In this document: positions 7,878 through 15,134 of the stretch, in pieces
How the letters are laid out: every line of letters begins with the position of its first letter
How positions within the stretch are numbered: the first letter of the stretch is position 1
Origin: a virus
DNA length: 22,389 nucleotides
Strand: one strand, 5' to 3'
IMG/VR virus record: IMGVR_UViG_3300049460_000204
Coordinates: 1-22,389 of that record
The notes under the pieces: generated by a model
Told to the model about the DNA's origin: nothing
What the model saw: only the letters and a program-made list of their open reading frames with translations
Databases searched by the model: none
Translations under genes and position numbers: made by a program

Positions 7878-8105
7878 TTATTCATCACCTGCGGTTGCTG
7901 TTACATCTGTCTGGCCGCTTTCACTCGTGTTGTCTGGATGCGCATCCAGAGCATTTGTGTCGGCGGTTTGATCAGCTTGCTCGGCTGGACCTTGGTCTTG
8001 GTTATCGACACGCGATGAGTATTCGATGTGTGCTGTCAATCTAGGATCGACAACTGGCACTTCGGCACCTCGCGCCACAGTCAAAGAGAAAAGCGAAACA
8101 GTCAT
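7878..8105 (-). CDS. 75-residue protein between scaffold and capsid
   Basis: It begins MTVSLFSLTVARGAEVPVVDPRLTAHIEYS, a strand-rich N-terminal half, and ends with an acidic, Asp/Thr/Asn-rich tail (QTADTNALDAHPDNTSESGQTD) that is probably disordered. The codons run from ATG at 8105, with AAGGGG 8-13 bases upstream and a CTAAATA motif 36 bases upstream. Its position between scaffold and capsid would fit a minor head or decoration protein, but I see no recognisable motif. The frame is intact and tightly packed with its neighbours, so it is likely real. Confidence 0.7.
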   Translation of the reverse strand: MTVSLFSLTVARGAEVPVVDPRLTAHIEYSSRVDNQDQGPAEQADQTADTNALDAHPDNTSESGQTDVTATAGDE

Positions 8106-8158
8106 TGGTCAATCCCCTTCGTGTGTTTGTAATTTTTATCTATTTAGCCAAATGGCTT

Positions 8159-9196
8159 CTATTCACCAGTGTGCTTATTCCAAGCCAGTTCTGCCGCTTC
8201 CCGTAAACTCTTTGGACGTGGTTGTGTCTGACCGCCTCGGCCATTAGATGCGAGCGAGGGCTTGACGCTTTGAACTGCTTTCGCTTTAACGGTTGTCGGT
8301 TGAACCGACAAATCAGCGGCGCGATTGGCTAAAATCTGCTTCACTTCGGGATGTTGGTTCGCTGCGAATTCGTATGCATTACGGAACAATGTAGGGAAGT
8401 CGTTACCTGTTACAAAGCCAGCTTCAATCGCTTTGCCCATCAACTCGCCCAGGTCGTCCGTGAACTCATAACGGGGATCAGCTTTGAACTGATCAATGGA
8501 AGCTTGGATGGCGGCTTGCTGCTGTTCTATCTCGCGGGCTTGAAGGCGCTGATTAACCAGCTCATCAACACTTGGAGCTGGCTGTGCAGGTTGGACCTGC
8601 TGGACTTGGCCGCCGTTAAACAGATGACTTAATGTTTGCGCGTCTGGCTGGAATTGCACCATCAGCTTGTGAATGATCTGCGCCTTTTGTTGGGCGCTGC
8701 CAGTGTGCAGTTGGTGAGACATGCTGAATAAGTCCTTTGCATGTTCAACCGCGCTAACGCCATTTTGACGGAACGTATCTTGATACGGTTCGGCGGCCTG
8801 ATGAAAGTCCTTCGCCAGCTTGCGTTGGTCGGCTGTCTCTTGAAGCTTTACCTGCATGTCGCGTTCGCGGTCAACCCAGAATTTCTGGTATTCACGGGGG
8901 ACTGTGCCCCACTTCTCACGCAAGGTCGGCGTCATGGTGCTAGGTGCGCGAATCGGTTCAATCTCGCGACCGCTAATCGGGTCTACTTCTTTTGCGGGTT
9001 CGGCGCTTGCGGCATCCGCCGTCGCGACTTCTTTATCCGAGTTTTTTTCAAATGCCTTCATCACCGCATCGCGCAGATTTTTCGGTTCAGGCGACTCAAC
9101 GACTTCCGGCGCAGCTACTTCGATTTCTGCTACTTCTGGGACGTTGGTCGTGATCTCATCATTAGGCTCGACGCCGTTAATGTTTTGGTCTTCCAT
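8159..9196 (-). CDS. capsid scaffolding protein
   Basis: This 345-residue, very acidic and helical protein starts MEDQNINGVEPNDEITTNVP. Residues 1-80 are Glu/Pro/Val-rich and disordered. A recognisable core follows: PTLREKWGTVPREYQKFWVDRERDMQVKLQETADQRKLAKDFHQAAEPY (about 87-135), the 'W-x-x-l-p-x-x-x-q-x-x-x-x-R-E-x-d-m-x-x-g' block typical of podovirus scaffolds. A Gln-rich helix with REIEQQQAAIQASIDQFKADP comes next, then a basic C-terminal helix (about 305-345: KAKAVQSVKPSLASNGRGG...SLREAAELAWNK), the end expected to bind coat protein. It guides procapsid assembly and is lost or cleaved afterwards. Gene order (portal, scaffold, capsid) agrees. GAGAG lies before ATG at 9196. Confidence 0.85.
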   Translation of the reverse strand: MEDQNINGVEPNDEITTNVPEVAEIEVAAPEVVESPEPKNLRDAVMKAFEKNSDKEVATADAASAEPAKEVDPISGREIEPIRAPSTMTPTLREKWGTVPREYQKFWVDRERDMQVKLQETADQRKLAKDFHQAAEPYQDTFRQNGVSAVEHAKDLFSMSHQLHTGSAQQKAQIIHKLMVQFQPDAQTLSHLFNGGQVQQVQPAQPAPSVDELVNQRLQAREIEQQQAAIQASIDQFKADPRYEFTDDLGELMGKAIEAGFVTGNDFPTLFRNAYEFAANQHPEVKQILANRAADLSVQPTTVKAKAVQSVKPSLASNGRGGQTQPRPKSLREAAELAWNKHTGE

Positions 9197-9243
9197 GGTG
9201 TCTCTCGTATTGTTATTTGCTCACACTATGTGAACGCACTTAT

Positions 9244-9612
9244 TTAAGGCGCTTGCTGCGTCACGACTTTGATTACTGCATCACGGCGTTTTTTATCGTC
9301 GGCTGCTGCAATGTTCTTCTTTTGAAGTTTGGCTTCCGATTCCGCTTCGTGAGCTGGTAGCTTATTGTTGTCACGCAGGTACTTCTTATAGTCGTTGCCA
9401 GATTCGATCCAAGTGCCCCTGCCGCCCTGCTTCCCATCTGGCATGTGAAAGCCCTTGTGACCACTAAACGACATCGCGCCAATGGCCGGTGTGGTAAGGC
9501 CCATTACAGTCGGGACGCCGCAGCATTCAGGCGTTTGGTGTCGGTCAGCGACCTTGCGAATGTAGTCATACGATTCGTCGCATGTATGGCATCGTGATAC
9601 ATAGGTGGGCAT
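9244..9612 (-). CDS. FmdB-like zinc-ribbon protein
   Basis: Its 122 residues begin MPTYVSRCHTCDESYDYIRK, which matches the MPxYxYxCxxCGxxFE start of the FmdB/CxxC zinc-ribbon family. The first metal pair is C8/C11 and the second is C30/C31 in PECCG, where the family usually has CPxCG; the second pair is adjacent rather than spaced, so zinc binding may be altered. The rest is a Gly-rich linker and a lysine-rich C-terminal helix. Comparable small zinc-ribbon proteins occur beside portal genes in related podoviruses, with no established role. ATG at 9612 is three bases after the portal stop, so it is coupled to portal translation. Confidence 0.75.
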   Translation of the reverse strand: MPTYVSRCHTCDESYDYIRKVADRHQTPECCGVPTVMGLTTPAIGAMSFSGHKGFHMPDGKQGGRGTWIESGNDYKKYLRDNNKLPAHEAESEAKLQKKNIAAADDKKRRDAVIKVVTQQAP

Positions 9613-9615
9613 CGC

Positions 9616-11718
9616 TTACTGGCCTGTAAATGGTGGTTTGGAATTCATGAGCGCTGCCGAGTGGGTCAGGATCGTTGCGGCTTGTTCATGAGCGACCTTT
9701 GCGGCCAACTCGCCTTGGCGAAGCTGCACTTGGGTTTCGCGTAATTGGCTGTCGCGCTCGTTCTGCATCTGCGCCAATTGCATTTCCTGCTGCTTGAGCT
9801 GGGCCTGCATCTGCGCGATCTGGATTTTGGTCTGCTCTTGCATCTGCGAGATCTGCAAATCGATCTGCGCTTTTTGCGTGATCGCTTGTGCCTTGGCTTC
9901 GTCAGGTGATGGCGGCTTAGGTGCGCCCTGACCTTGAGCGCCTGGCTGTTTAGCCTGCATGAGTTGCTGTAAGGTCTGAGCGATCATGCCTTCAATCGGC
10001 TGTGCGCCCTTGAAGCCACTAACAGCCCACTTGATCATCTCAAGGCCGAACGGTGCAATTTCAGGCGTATGTTGAACAGCCGGAAGAATCTGACCCAACA
10101 GGCCAGTGATTGCCTGAAGCGATGCGCTACGCTCTGCCTTTTCGGTGTTCCAGTTATCGAGCTGTAAGCTGTCCACGCTGACGCTCAATAGGAAGCTGCT
10201 CATCTGCTCATCTTGTAAAAGCTGTAGCGCAGGACCGATGAATTGCTGATCGACTGGCGACAGCGGCATGGCGCGCTTTGCCAACAAAGCTGGATCGTGG
10301 AATTTGCACATCAGGTGTGCTTTGAGGCGCAGTAGCTTCGCCACGTAGGTTGCGACATCGGCCTGACGACCAGCAAAGCGGCCAAACGACTGCTGGCTTT
10401 TTGCCGTTGTGGCGGTCGCTGTTTCATACGGCGTGGCTTGGCCGCGCATGATGTCGCTGATGCCTTCAACCTCGTAAATCTGGGCCTTGATCTGCTCGAT
10501 CTGCTGTGTGGCGATAGCTGACGTGCTGGCGATCTGATCCAGCGGGGCGAATTGGATGCTGCCAGCCAAACCGCCCTTGTCGCCTGCGAATGACGCCCAG
10601 TTCTTGACGCCGATACCGGAGTTCTCCGCAACGCTCGTGTACAGCTCTTTTATTTCGGGGCTAGCGGCGTCGTACACAAATCGCACACCAAGGGCTTTCG
10701 TCAATGCCGTGCTGCGCTGGTTCAACTCATCCAGTTCCGCATACTTGCCCTTGACCAGATGGTAGTCGCTGATCGGAATGGTATTGGACGTGGTGAAGCG
10801 ACCAAGCGGCGGCATCGGTGTCGGATAGAATCCTTCAAAGTTGGTCGTGTCTTCCTGCACATCCAAGGGCACTGGTGACGATTCGGTAATCCAGAAAATC
10901 AACTCGCGCTGCTTGTCCCAGATTTCGTACACGTCAGCAGTCGGCTCGGTCTGGTTTTGCGGATTCAGTTTCGCCTTGCTGGAATCCTGCGATTCCGACT
11001 TGGTGCTATACGCGATCTCCTTCATGATGGCGTCATCGACCTTATCGCCGAAGCGCGCCTTGATGGCTTCCCTAGTCATCGGGATACGACGAGCAACCCA
11101 ACTGCACAAGCTCCACACTTTGCAGGGACTCCAGAAGAAGTCATCCCACGCCACGTAATCCGTACATGCTTCCTGATGCGTGACCATTGGCGGCTGCGGC
11201 ATCAACATACCGGTCGTCGGATCAATAACATCGGGCTGATGCTGCTCTTCCTGTTCAAGTCGCAACCAGCTAACGCCAATGCCTGTTACCACGTTATCGA
11301 ACAGCACCTGTTTGAACGTGTCGTCGAAATTGCAGTTATCCATTTCGTAGCTGAGATTGCGCTGTAGGATCAAGGCAGCGACACGCGACACGTCATCCTG
11401 GCTGTCGTCATTGCGGCGCTTGATGTCGGGCTTCGGCGTTTTCGCATACAAGGCGGCAAGCTTGATGTCCGTGTTCATGAAGTAGATGTTGTACATTTTG
11501 GAATTGGCGAAGCCATCCTTACGCACATCGCCGTAGCGGTTCAGCGATTTGACCGCTTCCTCATTGAAGCTTTTGCGCTCCTTGCGGCATGCCTCCAATG
11601 CCTTTTGCCACTTGTCCTGCTCGGATTCAGTCTGGTATTGCGTGAGGACTGGATCGCGGTCAAACGGCTCTTCGCTGACGCCGCTGTCCATCCCTTCGTT
11701 ATCGTTATCGGTGATCAT
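9616..11718 (-). CDS. portal protein
   Basis: With 700 residues it has the length of P22-like portals, the dodecameric ring at the capsid vertex through which DNA is packaged and to which the tail adaptor binds. Seen in order: a charged N-terminus; RRNDDSQDDVSRVAALILQRNLSYEMDNCNFDDTFKQVLFDNVVTGIGVSWLR near 100-154; YVAWDDFFWSPCKVWSLCSWVARR near 187-210; IKAQIYEVEGISDIMRGQATPYETATATTAKSQQSFGRFAGRQADVATYVAKLLRL near 410-468, the typical portal stem/clip region; and a long Gln/Lys-rich coiled coil near 610-690 (QISQMQEQTKIQIAQMQAQLK), like the P22 barrel. GGAGA precedes ATG at 11718. Confidence 0.88.
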   Translation of the reverse strand: MITDNDNEGMDSGVSEEPFDRDPVLTQYQTESEQDKWQKALEACRKERKSFNEEAVKSLNRYGDVRKDGFANSKMYNIYFMNTDIKLAALYAKTPKPDIKRRNDDSQDDVSRVAALILQRNLSYEMDNCNFDDTFKQVLFDNVVTGIGVSWLRLEQEEQHQPDVIDPTTGMLMPQPPMVTHQEACTDYVAWDDFFWSPCKVWSLCSWVARRIPMTREAIKARFGDKVDDAIMKEIAYSTKSESQDSSKAKLNPQNQTEPTADVYEIWDKQRELIFWITESSPVPLDVQEDTTNFEGFYPTPMPPLGRFTTSNTIPISDYHLVKGKYAELDELNQRSTALTKALGVRFVYDAASPEIKELYTSVAENSGIGVKNWASFAGDKGGLAGSIQFAPLDQIASTSAIATQQIEQIKAQIYEVEGISDIMRGQATPYETATATTAKSQQSFGRFAGRQADVATYVAKLLRLKAHLMCKFHDPALLAKRAMPLSPVDQQFIGPALQLLQDEQMSSFLLSVSVDSLQLDNWNTEKAERSASLQAITGLLGQILPAVQHTPEIAPFGLEMIKWAVSGFKGAQPIEGMIAQTLQQLMQAKQPGAQGQGAPKPPSPDEAKAQAITQKAQIDLQISQMQEQTKIQIAQMQAQLKQQEMQLAQMQNERDSQLRETQVQLRQGELAAKVAHEQAATILTHSAALMNSKPPFTGQ

Positions 11719-11752
11719 CTTGTCTCCGTGCGTCTTGCGCGCACTTAATGTC

Positions 11753-13213
11753 TTAGTCGTATGCTCGACTTAAATTGTTTGATCGGGCTGCAAGCTGGCG
11801 GTCACGATCAGCTAACGCCTCGTCAAAGGTCATGCGTCTGGTATTTACTTGATTGGGATTTTCAATGCGGTACTGGCGATCACGCGCCCGCTCGATTGAA
11901 CGTCCAATGTCGTCGTCACTGATCGACAGCACGGCGTAGCGGAAGGCATCGGCACCATGTGACCACTCGTTGTGGTCGGCATCGCTGCCAAACGTGTTGG
12001 AGGTACGGTTGAATTTTCTTGAGTAATTTTTCAATGCCTCGATGCCGCGATGGCATCTGTCGGAATCGATGGCGAAGTTGCCGAGTCGCAGGAATTTTCG
12101 TACCGCGTCAATGCCGTGCATGATGCGGCGGCCCGCGTCTGGGTCTGGTGCAATGCGTGCGGGCAGGTTATGAGCCATGAAGGTGTCGATGACAGACTGC
12201 TTGGTCTGAAACGTCCGGTGCTTGGCATCATGCGGAAGCCAGACAGCCTCGTATGTGTACGGCTTAAGCGCGAGCATGTCGCATACCTCTTCGGCATCGA
12301 ACCCGCTTTGCTCCCAGTAGTCGAAGAAACGCACTTCGCCGTTGATCACTTGCCAGAACCAGATAACAGCCGCATCAGCACGGCCCAAGTCCATCGCAAG
12401 TGACACAGGCTCATCAACCACATACCCGTATGGGCATTGCTTATCGATCAGACTGCGGAACCTGTTCTGTGATTGCGCGACTGCAAGGTGCTTGCCGTAG
12501 AACGACCCACGAAACGCGGCATCAAACGAACATTCAAGCTCTTGCTCCCATTCCTCGACTTCCATCTCCGACTTCATGTCTTCGATTTCTCGCGGGTCCA
12601 GAATGCCGCTATCGCTGGCCTTTAGGCAGATGGAAAAGTATTCGTTGGGCTTTTGCTGGGCGAGCTGCCAGCGTTTATAGAAGTCGTTCTTGCCCTTCGG
12701 CGTGCCCATGAACACGACCCAGCCCAGACGGTCGGAAAGCGCCGGACGGATGACGGTGCTGTAGACCTCTGGCTTCATGTCGCCGTATTCATCAAGCACG
12801 ACGCCATCGAAGTACAGACCACGCAAGTTATCTGGGTTGTCAGCGCCGGCGAGGAAGATGCGGGCCTTGTCGCCAGTAACCGTTGGGATTTCAATCCACA
12901 GTTCAGTCTCGTTCTTCTTGATGCCAGGTATCGCCTTCGTGAACTCGATCAGGTATTCCCAAGCAACCTTCTTGGCCTGCCCCTTGTACGGACACAGATA
13001 GGCGAAGATGGGCTTGCTGAACAACTTGCCGGTCTTACCGTTTTTCTTCTGGAAGTTGAGCGCACGAGCAACCAAGTCCTGAATAACGCTGTACGTCTTA
13101 CCGGCACGGCGATGGGCGACGATTACCGTCTTGCGCTTGCTGCGATTATGGAAAGGTAGGAATGCTGGGCGAGGAACGTATGGGAGATGGACGGTCTGAA
13201 CGCCGTTACTCAT
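11753..13213 (-). CDS. terL: terminase large subunit
   Basis: The DNA-packaging ATPase and nuclease has 486 residues from ATG at 13213. That start gives an ATGAGTAA overlap with the small-terminase stop; the 62 codons open upstream are out-of-frame coding of the small subunit. Visible motifs: Walker A AHRRAGKT (about 33-40), Walker B GVVLDEY (about 137-143, with D141 and E142), coupling motif FMGTPKG (about 168-174), and RNase-H-like nuclease acidic residues at about D275 (AMDLGRAD), D329 (WLPHDAKH) and D422 (HGADAFRYA). All catalytic positions look intact. The family is that of Terminase_6-like proteins in Burkholderiales podoviruses; headful or cos packaging cannot be decided from this window. 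Confidence 0.92.
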   Translation of the reverse strand: MSNGVQTVHLPYVPRPAFLPFHNRSKRKTVIVAHRRAGKTYSVIQDLVARALNFQKKNGKTGKLFSKPIFAYLCPYKGQAKKVAWEYLIEFTKAIPGIKKNETELWIEIPTVTGDKARIFLAGADNPDNLRGLYFDGVVLDEYGDMKPEVYSTVIRPALSDRLGWVVFMGTPKGKNDFYKRWQLAQQKPNEYFSICLKASDSGILDPREIEDMKSEMEVEEWEQELECSFDAAFRGSFYGKHLAVAQSQNRFRSLIDKQCPYGYVVDEPVSLAMDLGRADAAVIWFWQVINGEVRFFDYWEQSGFDAEEVCDMLALKPYTYEAVWLPHDAKHRTFQTKQSVIDTFMAHNLPARIAPDPDAGRRIMHGIDAVRKFLRLGNFAIDSDRCHRGIEALKNYSRKFNRTSNTFGSDADHNEWSHGADAFRYAVLSISDDDIGRSIERARDRQYRIENPNQVNTRRMTFDEALADRDRQLAARSNNLSRAYD

Positions 13214-13607
13214 CTTCGTCATCGTCCATGTCCAGGACATCGCCCATGTCGAGCGGGGACGCAGGCACGTTGTGGAATACCTGCACGACTGCCGGGCCTG
13301 AGTCTTTCTTCTCGGCTTCTGGCAATAGACGGGCGTAAAGCTTGTAGAACTCACCCGGGTTCTCATGGCCGTACTGCGCAAGACGCGGGATGCCACCAAT
13401 CAGGTCAAACGCGACATTGAGTGCATCCGCGACAAATTGCCGATCCCGGTTCTTGAACACGTAATCTTGGGGAATGGCTGGCAAGTGCTGTTCGAAGATG
13501 TCGATCAATCCGCTCTGGCGAATGTCTTCTTCTCGGCTTGCAAGCTTGGTCAGCGTCTCGGCGCTGATTTCCGCGACCGCATTGGTCGGTTTATTGCTGT
13601 CTTCCAT
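13206..13607 (-). CDS. terS: terminase small subunit (putative)
   Basis: The product has 133 residues and lies directly upstream of, and overlaps by 8 bases, the large terminase. It starts MEDSNKPTNAVAEISAETLTKLAS, with a helical core (EEDIRQSGLIDIFEQHLPAIPQDYVFKNRDRQFVADALNVAFDLIGG) and a strongly acidic tail (DMGDVLDMDDDEDE) that could contact terL or the portal. The sequence is not a textbook small terminase, so the call depends mainly on position, size and helical, acidic character. GAGGT lies 8 bases before ATG at 13607, and a CTAAATA motif lies 36 bases before it. Confidence 0.7.
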   Translation of the reverse strand: MEDSNKPTNAVAEISAETLTKLASREEDIRQSGLIDIFEQHLPAIPQDYVFKNRDRQFVADALNVAFDLIGGIPRLAQYGHENPGEFYKLYARLLPEAEKKDSGPAVVQVFHNVPASPLDMGDVLDMDDDEDE

Positions 13608-13621
13608 GTAAATACCTCATC

Positions 13622-13636
13622 GGCTCACCTGGAGCC
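13622..13636. repeat. short inverted repeat between divergent genes
   Basis: GGCTC (13622-13626) and GAGCC (13632-13636) flank a 5-base centre in the 51-base space between terS (leftward) and the rightward 141-residue gene. It sits between the CTAAATA motif and the terS ribosome-binding site. It could be an operator or leader hairpin, but five-base arms are weak evidence. Confidence 0.25.
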
Positions 13637-13658
13637 ACGAGCTATTTAGGAGGAACCT

Positions 13659-14084
13659 ATGAAGGAAGGCGATAGACGCGCATTGCGCAGCGTGCGGATG
13701 CAAAACATGACCCGGTTACGTGACCTGGGACTGCCAACTGACTTATTCAGTGATGGCTTCTGGAAAAGAGAACAGGAAGCGAGACAACGGGAATTGATGC
13801 TGCTGGCGATGTTTGAAGCAGCTTGGAAATCTGGCTATTGGAACAAACTGTCTCTGCCCTTTCAGGACATCATCGACCGCTGGAAAGCAGAGATAGCTAG
13901 TCCCATGCATTTCGCAAGTATTGGACCGAACCCTAGATGGATGCCAATGCTGAACCGCACTGAACGTGAGTGGAAACGCAGGAATGATGGTCGAATGGGG
14001 CAGAGTTGGAAGGCTTACAAGCGCAAGATGCTGATAAAAAATCGTGCAGCAGCAGGCAAACCACCGCCTAAGTTTAGAACGTGA
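13659..14084 (+). CDS. hypothetical 141-residue basic protein
   Basis: ATG at 13659 has AGGAGG 7 bases upstream, the strongest Shine-Dalgarno in the area. The product (MKEGDRRALRSVRMQNMTRL...) is rich in Arg, Lys, Trp and Met. It contains a helical middle (QRELMLLAMFEAAWKSGYWNKL) and a very basic end (SWKAYKRKMLIKNRAAAGKPPPKF), suggesting nucleic-acid contact. I do not recognise the family. It is transcribed away from the packaging genes and towards the H-NS-like gene 65 bases downstream, so the two may form a small rightward operon. Confidence 0.72.
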   Translation: MKEGDRRALRSVRMQNMTRLRDLGLPTDLFSDGFWKREQEARQRELMLLAMFEAAWKSGYWNKLSLPFQDIIDRWKAEIASPMHFASIGPNPRWMPMLNRTEREWKRRNDGRMGQSWKAYKRKMLIKNRAAAGKPPPKFRT

Positions 14085-14149
14085 CGTTTCTTTGTATGTC
14101 GCGGCCAATGTGTGCCATCATTATGGTTAATTTCACTAGGAGGTTGTAA

Positions 14150-14470
14150 ATGGATTTGTCGAAACTGAGCTTGGCCGAACTGCGGGATTTGTCTGTACGG
14201 GTAACGGAGGAAGAAAAGAAGCGGGCGAAGGCAGATGTTGACGCAGCCCGCAATGAAATCTACGCAATCGCTCACCGACTCGGTATACCACTCAAAGTCT
14301 TGATCGGTACTGGCAGTGTCGTTCGCAAGCCTACTGGCAAAGTCGCCGTGCAATACCGCAATCCCCGTGATAGCTCGCAAGAATGGTCTGGTCGTGGTCG
14401 TCAGCCGGGATGGGTAAAGGAGCTGATCGCATCTGGAGCAGACTTGCAAACCGCGAAGGTAAAGTCCTGA
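14150..14470 (+). CDS. H-NS-family nucleoid protein, phage-encoded
   Basis: The product has 106 residues, the usual size for H-NS. An N-terminal helical oligomerisation domain (LSLAELRDLSVRVTEEEKKRAKADVDAARNEIYAIAHRLG, about 6-45) is followed by a linker and the C-terminal DNA-binding motif YRNPRDSSQEWSGRGRQPGWV (about 69-89). That motif is the signature of betaproteobacterial H-NS proteins (Y-R-x-P...W-S-G-R-G-R-x-P-x-W). H-NS proteins coat AT-rich DNA and silence it. A phage copy may silence cargo genes, replace or antagonise host H-NS, or protect the prophage. AGGAGG lies 6 bases before ATG at 14150. An AT-rich repeat tract lies 50 bases past its stop. The family call is secure; the function in this element is inferred. 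Confidence 0.9.
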   Translation: MDLSKLSLAELRDLSVRVTEEEKKRAKADVDAARNEIYAIAHRLGIPLKVLIGTGSVVRKPTGKVAVQYRNPRDSSQEWSGRGRQPGWVKELIASGADLQTAKVKS

Positions 14471-14520
14471 TCCGTAGACGCCAGATGAAAATGATGGATT
14501 GATCCGACACAGGAAGTAAA

Positions 14521-14569
14521 TCAATCCAATCCAATCAATTTAACCCAATCAATTCAATCAATTCAATTT
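14521..14569. repeat. AT-rich CAATCAATT repeat tract
   Basis: Three exact copies of CAATCAATT occur at 14532-14540, 14546-14554 and 14555-14563, bordered by the partial units CAATC and CAATT. The tract is strongly biased to A, T and C on this strand. Phased AT-rich repeats of this kind can be replication iterons, a DNA-unwinding element or an H-NS nucleation site; the adjoining H-NS-like gene makes the last attractive. No replication gene is in view. Confidence 0.7.
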
Positions 14570-14890
14570 TGGTTTATCCTTCTTCTACTACGTTGTACAC
14601 TTTTTGGCCGCAGGATAGGTCGATTTTTTGGTTGATGCCACCTACCGCCTAGCAGCTAAGCAGTGCAGCATGTCATTTTCGGGATCGAGGTATGGGGAGT
14701 TATTCACAGGCTGGATCAAAAATGTGAATAAGTGCAGGAACATCAGAAGAAACATGAGCATACGTGACTCGACTGTGCTGCAAGCTGACCTGCGCAATAA
14801 GGTTAGTATTACTGACCTCGCCAGAATGCCTTTGCTATCAAGCACCTACATGACGATGGTCTGTCGTGTGCAAATAATGTACAAAATCCA

Positions 14891-14912
14891 GTTCTAGTAC
14901 TGGAACTAGAAC
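14891..14912. repeat. perfect inverted repeat, candidate operator
   Basis: Arms GTTCTAGT (14891-14898) and ACTAGAAC (14905-14912) are exact complements around a 6-base centre; a second nested repeat, CCAGT...ACTGG, overlaps the left arm. There is no T tract, so it is not a terminator. A dimeric repressor site is plausible, 220 bases before the 391-residue gene. Confidence 0.5.
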
Positions 14913-15134
14913 AGTGCTGCATCCGCTGCCCCGATAGCCTACGACAGGGTTAGTGGGCTCGCAACACGTCATACGGCGTCTCCAGACGTCACTGGCTGCG
15001 TCAAACGGCATAATTCGACACAGGGTAGCTGAGTTATGTTCAATCGATCTGGTGACTGTTGCATTACAGCAATTCAGGGTCGCGTAGCCTCATCCAGTAG
15101 ACTCTGCTGCGAATTTTAAAAGGAGGTTGTGGGC

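Larger units (their letters stand above)
14471..15134. other. 664-base non-coding gap with repeats and palindrome
   Basis: No convincing gene lies here: a 89-codon TTG-initiated frame at 14628-14897 lacks a ribosome-binding site and recognisable content. The gap holds an AT-rich CAATCAATT repeat tract (14521-14569), a GGTTAGTA/TACTGACC imperfect palindrome near 14800-14816 and a perfect 8-base-arm inverted repeat (14891-14912). It ends with AGGAGG (15121-15126), the ribosome-binding site of the next gene. The promoter of the 391-residue gene should be within it, but I cannot place it. Confidence 0.6.

Noticed and set aside
13214-13399. Upstream 62-codon extension of the large terminase frame
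   Set aside because: It overlaps the small terminase in another frame and reads as low-quality Arg/Ser/Thr sequence; ATG at 13213 gives the ATGAGTAA coupling.
14628-14897. 89-codon TTG-initiated frame in the gap after the H-NS-like gene
   Set aside because: Rare start codon, no ribosome-binding site, no recognisable content, and an equally open frame on the other strand.
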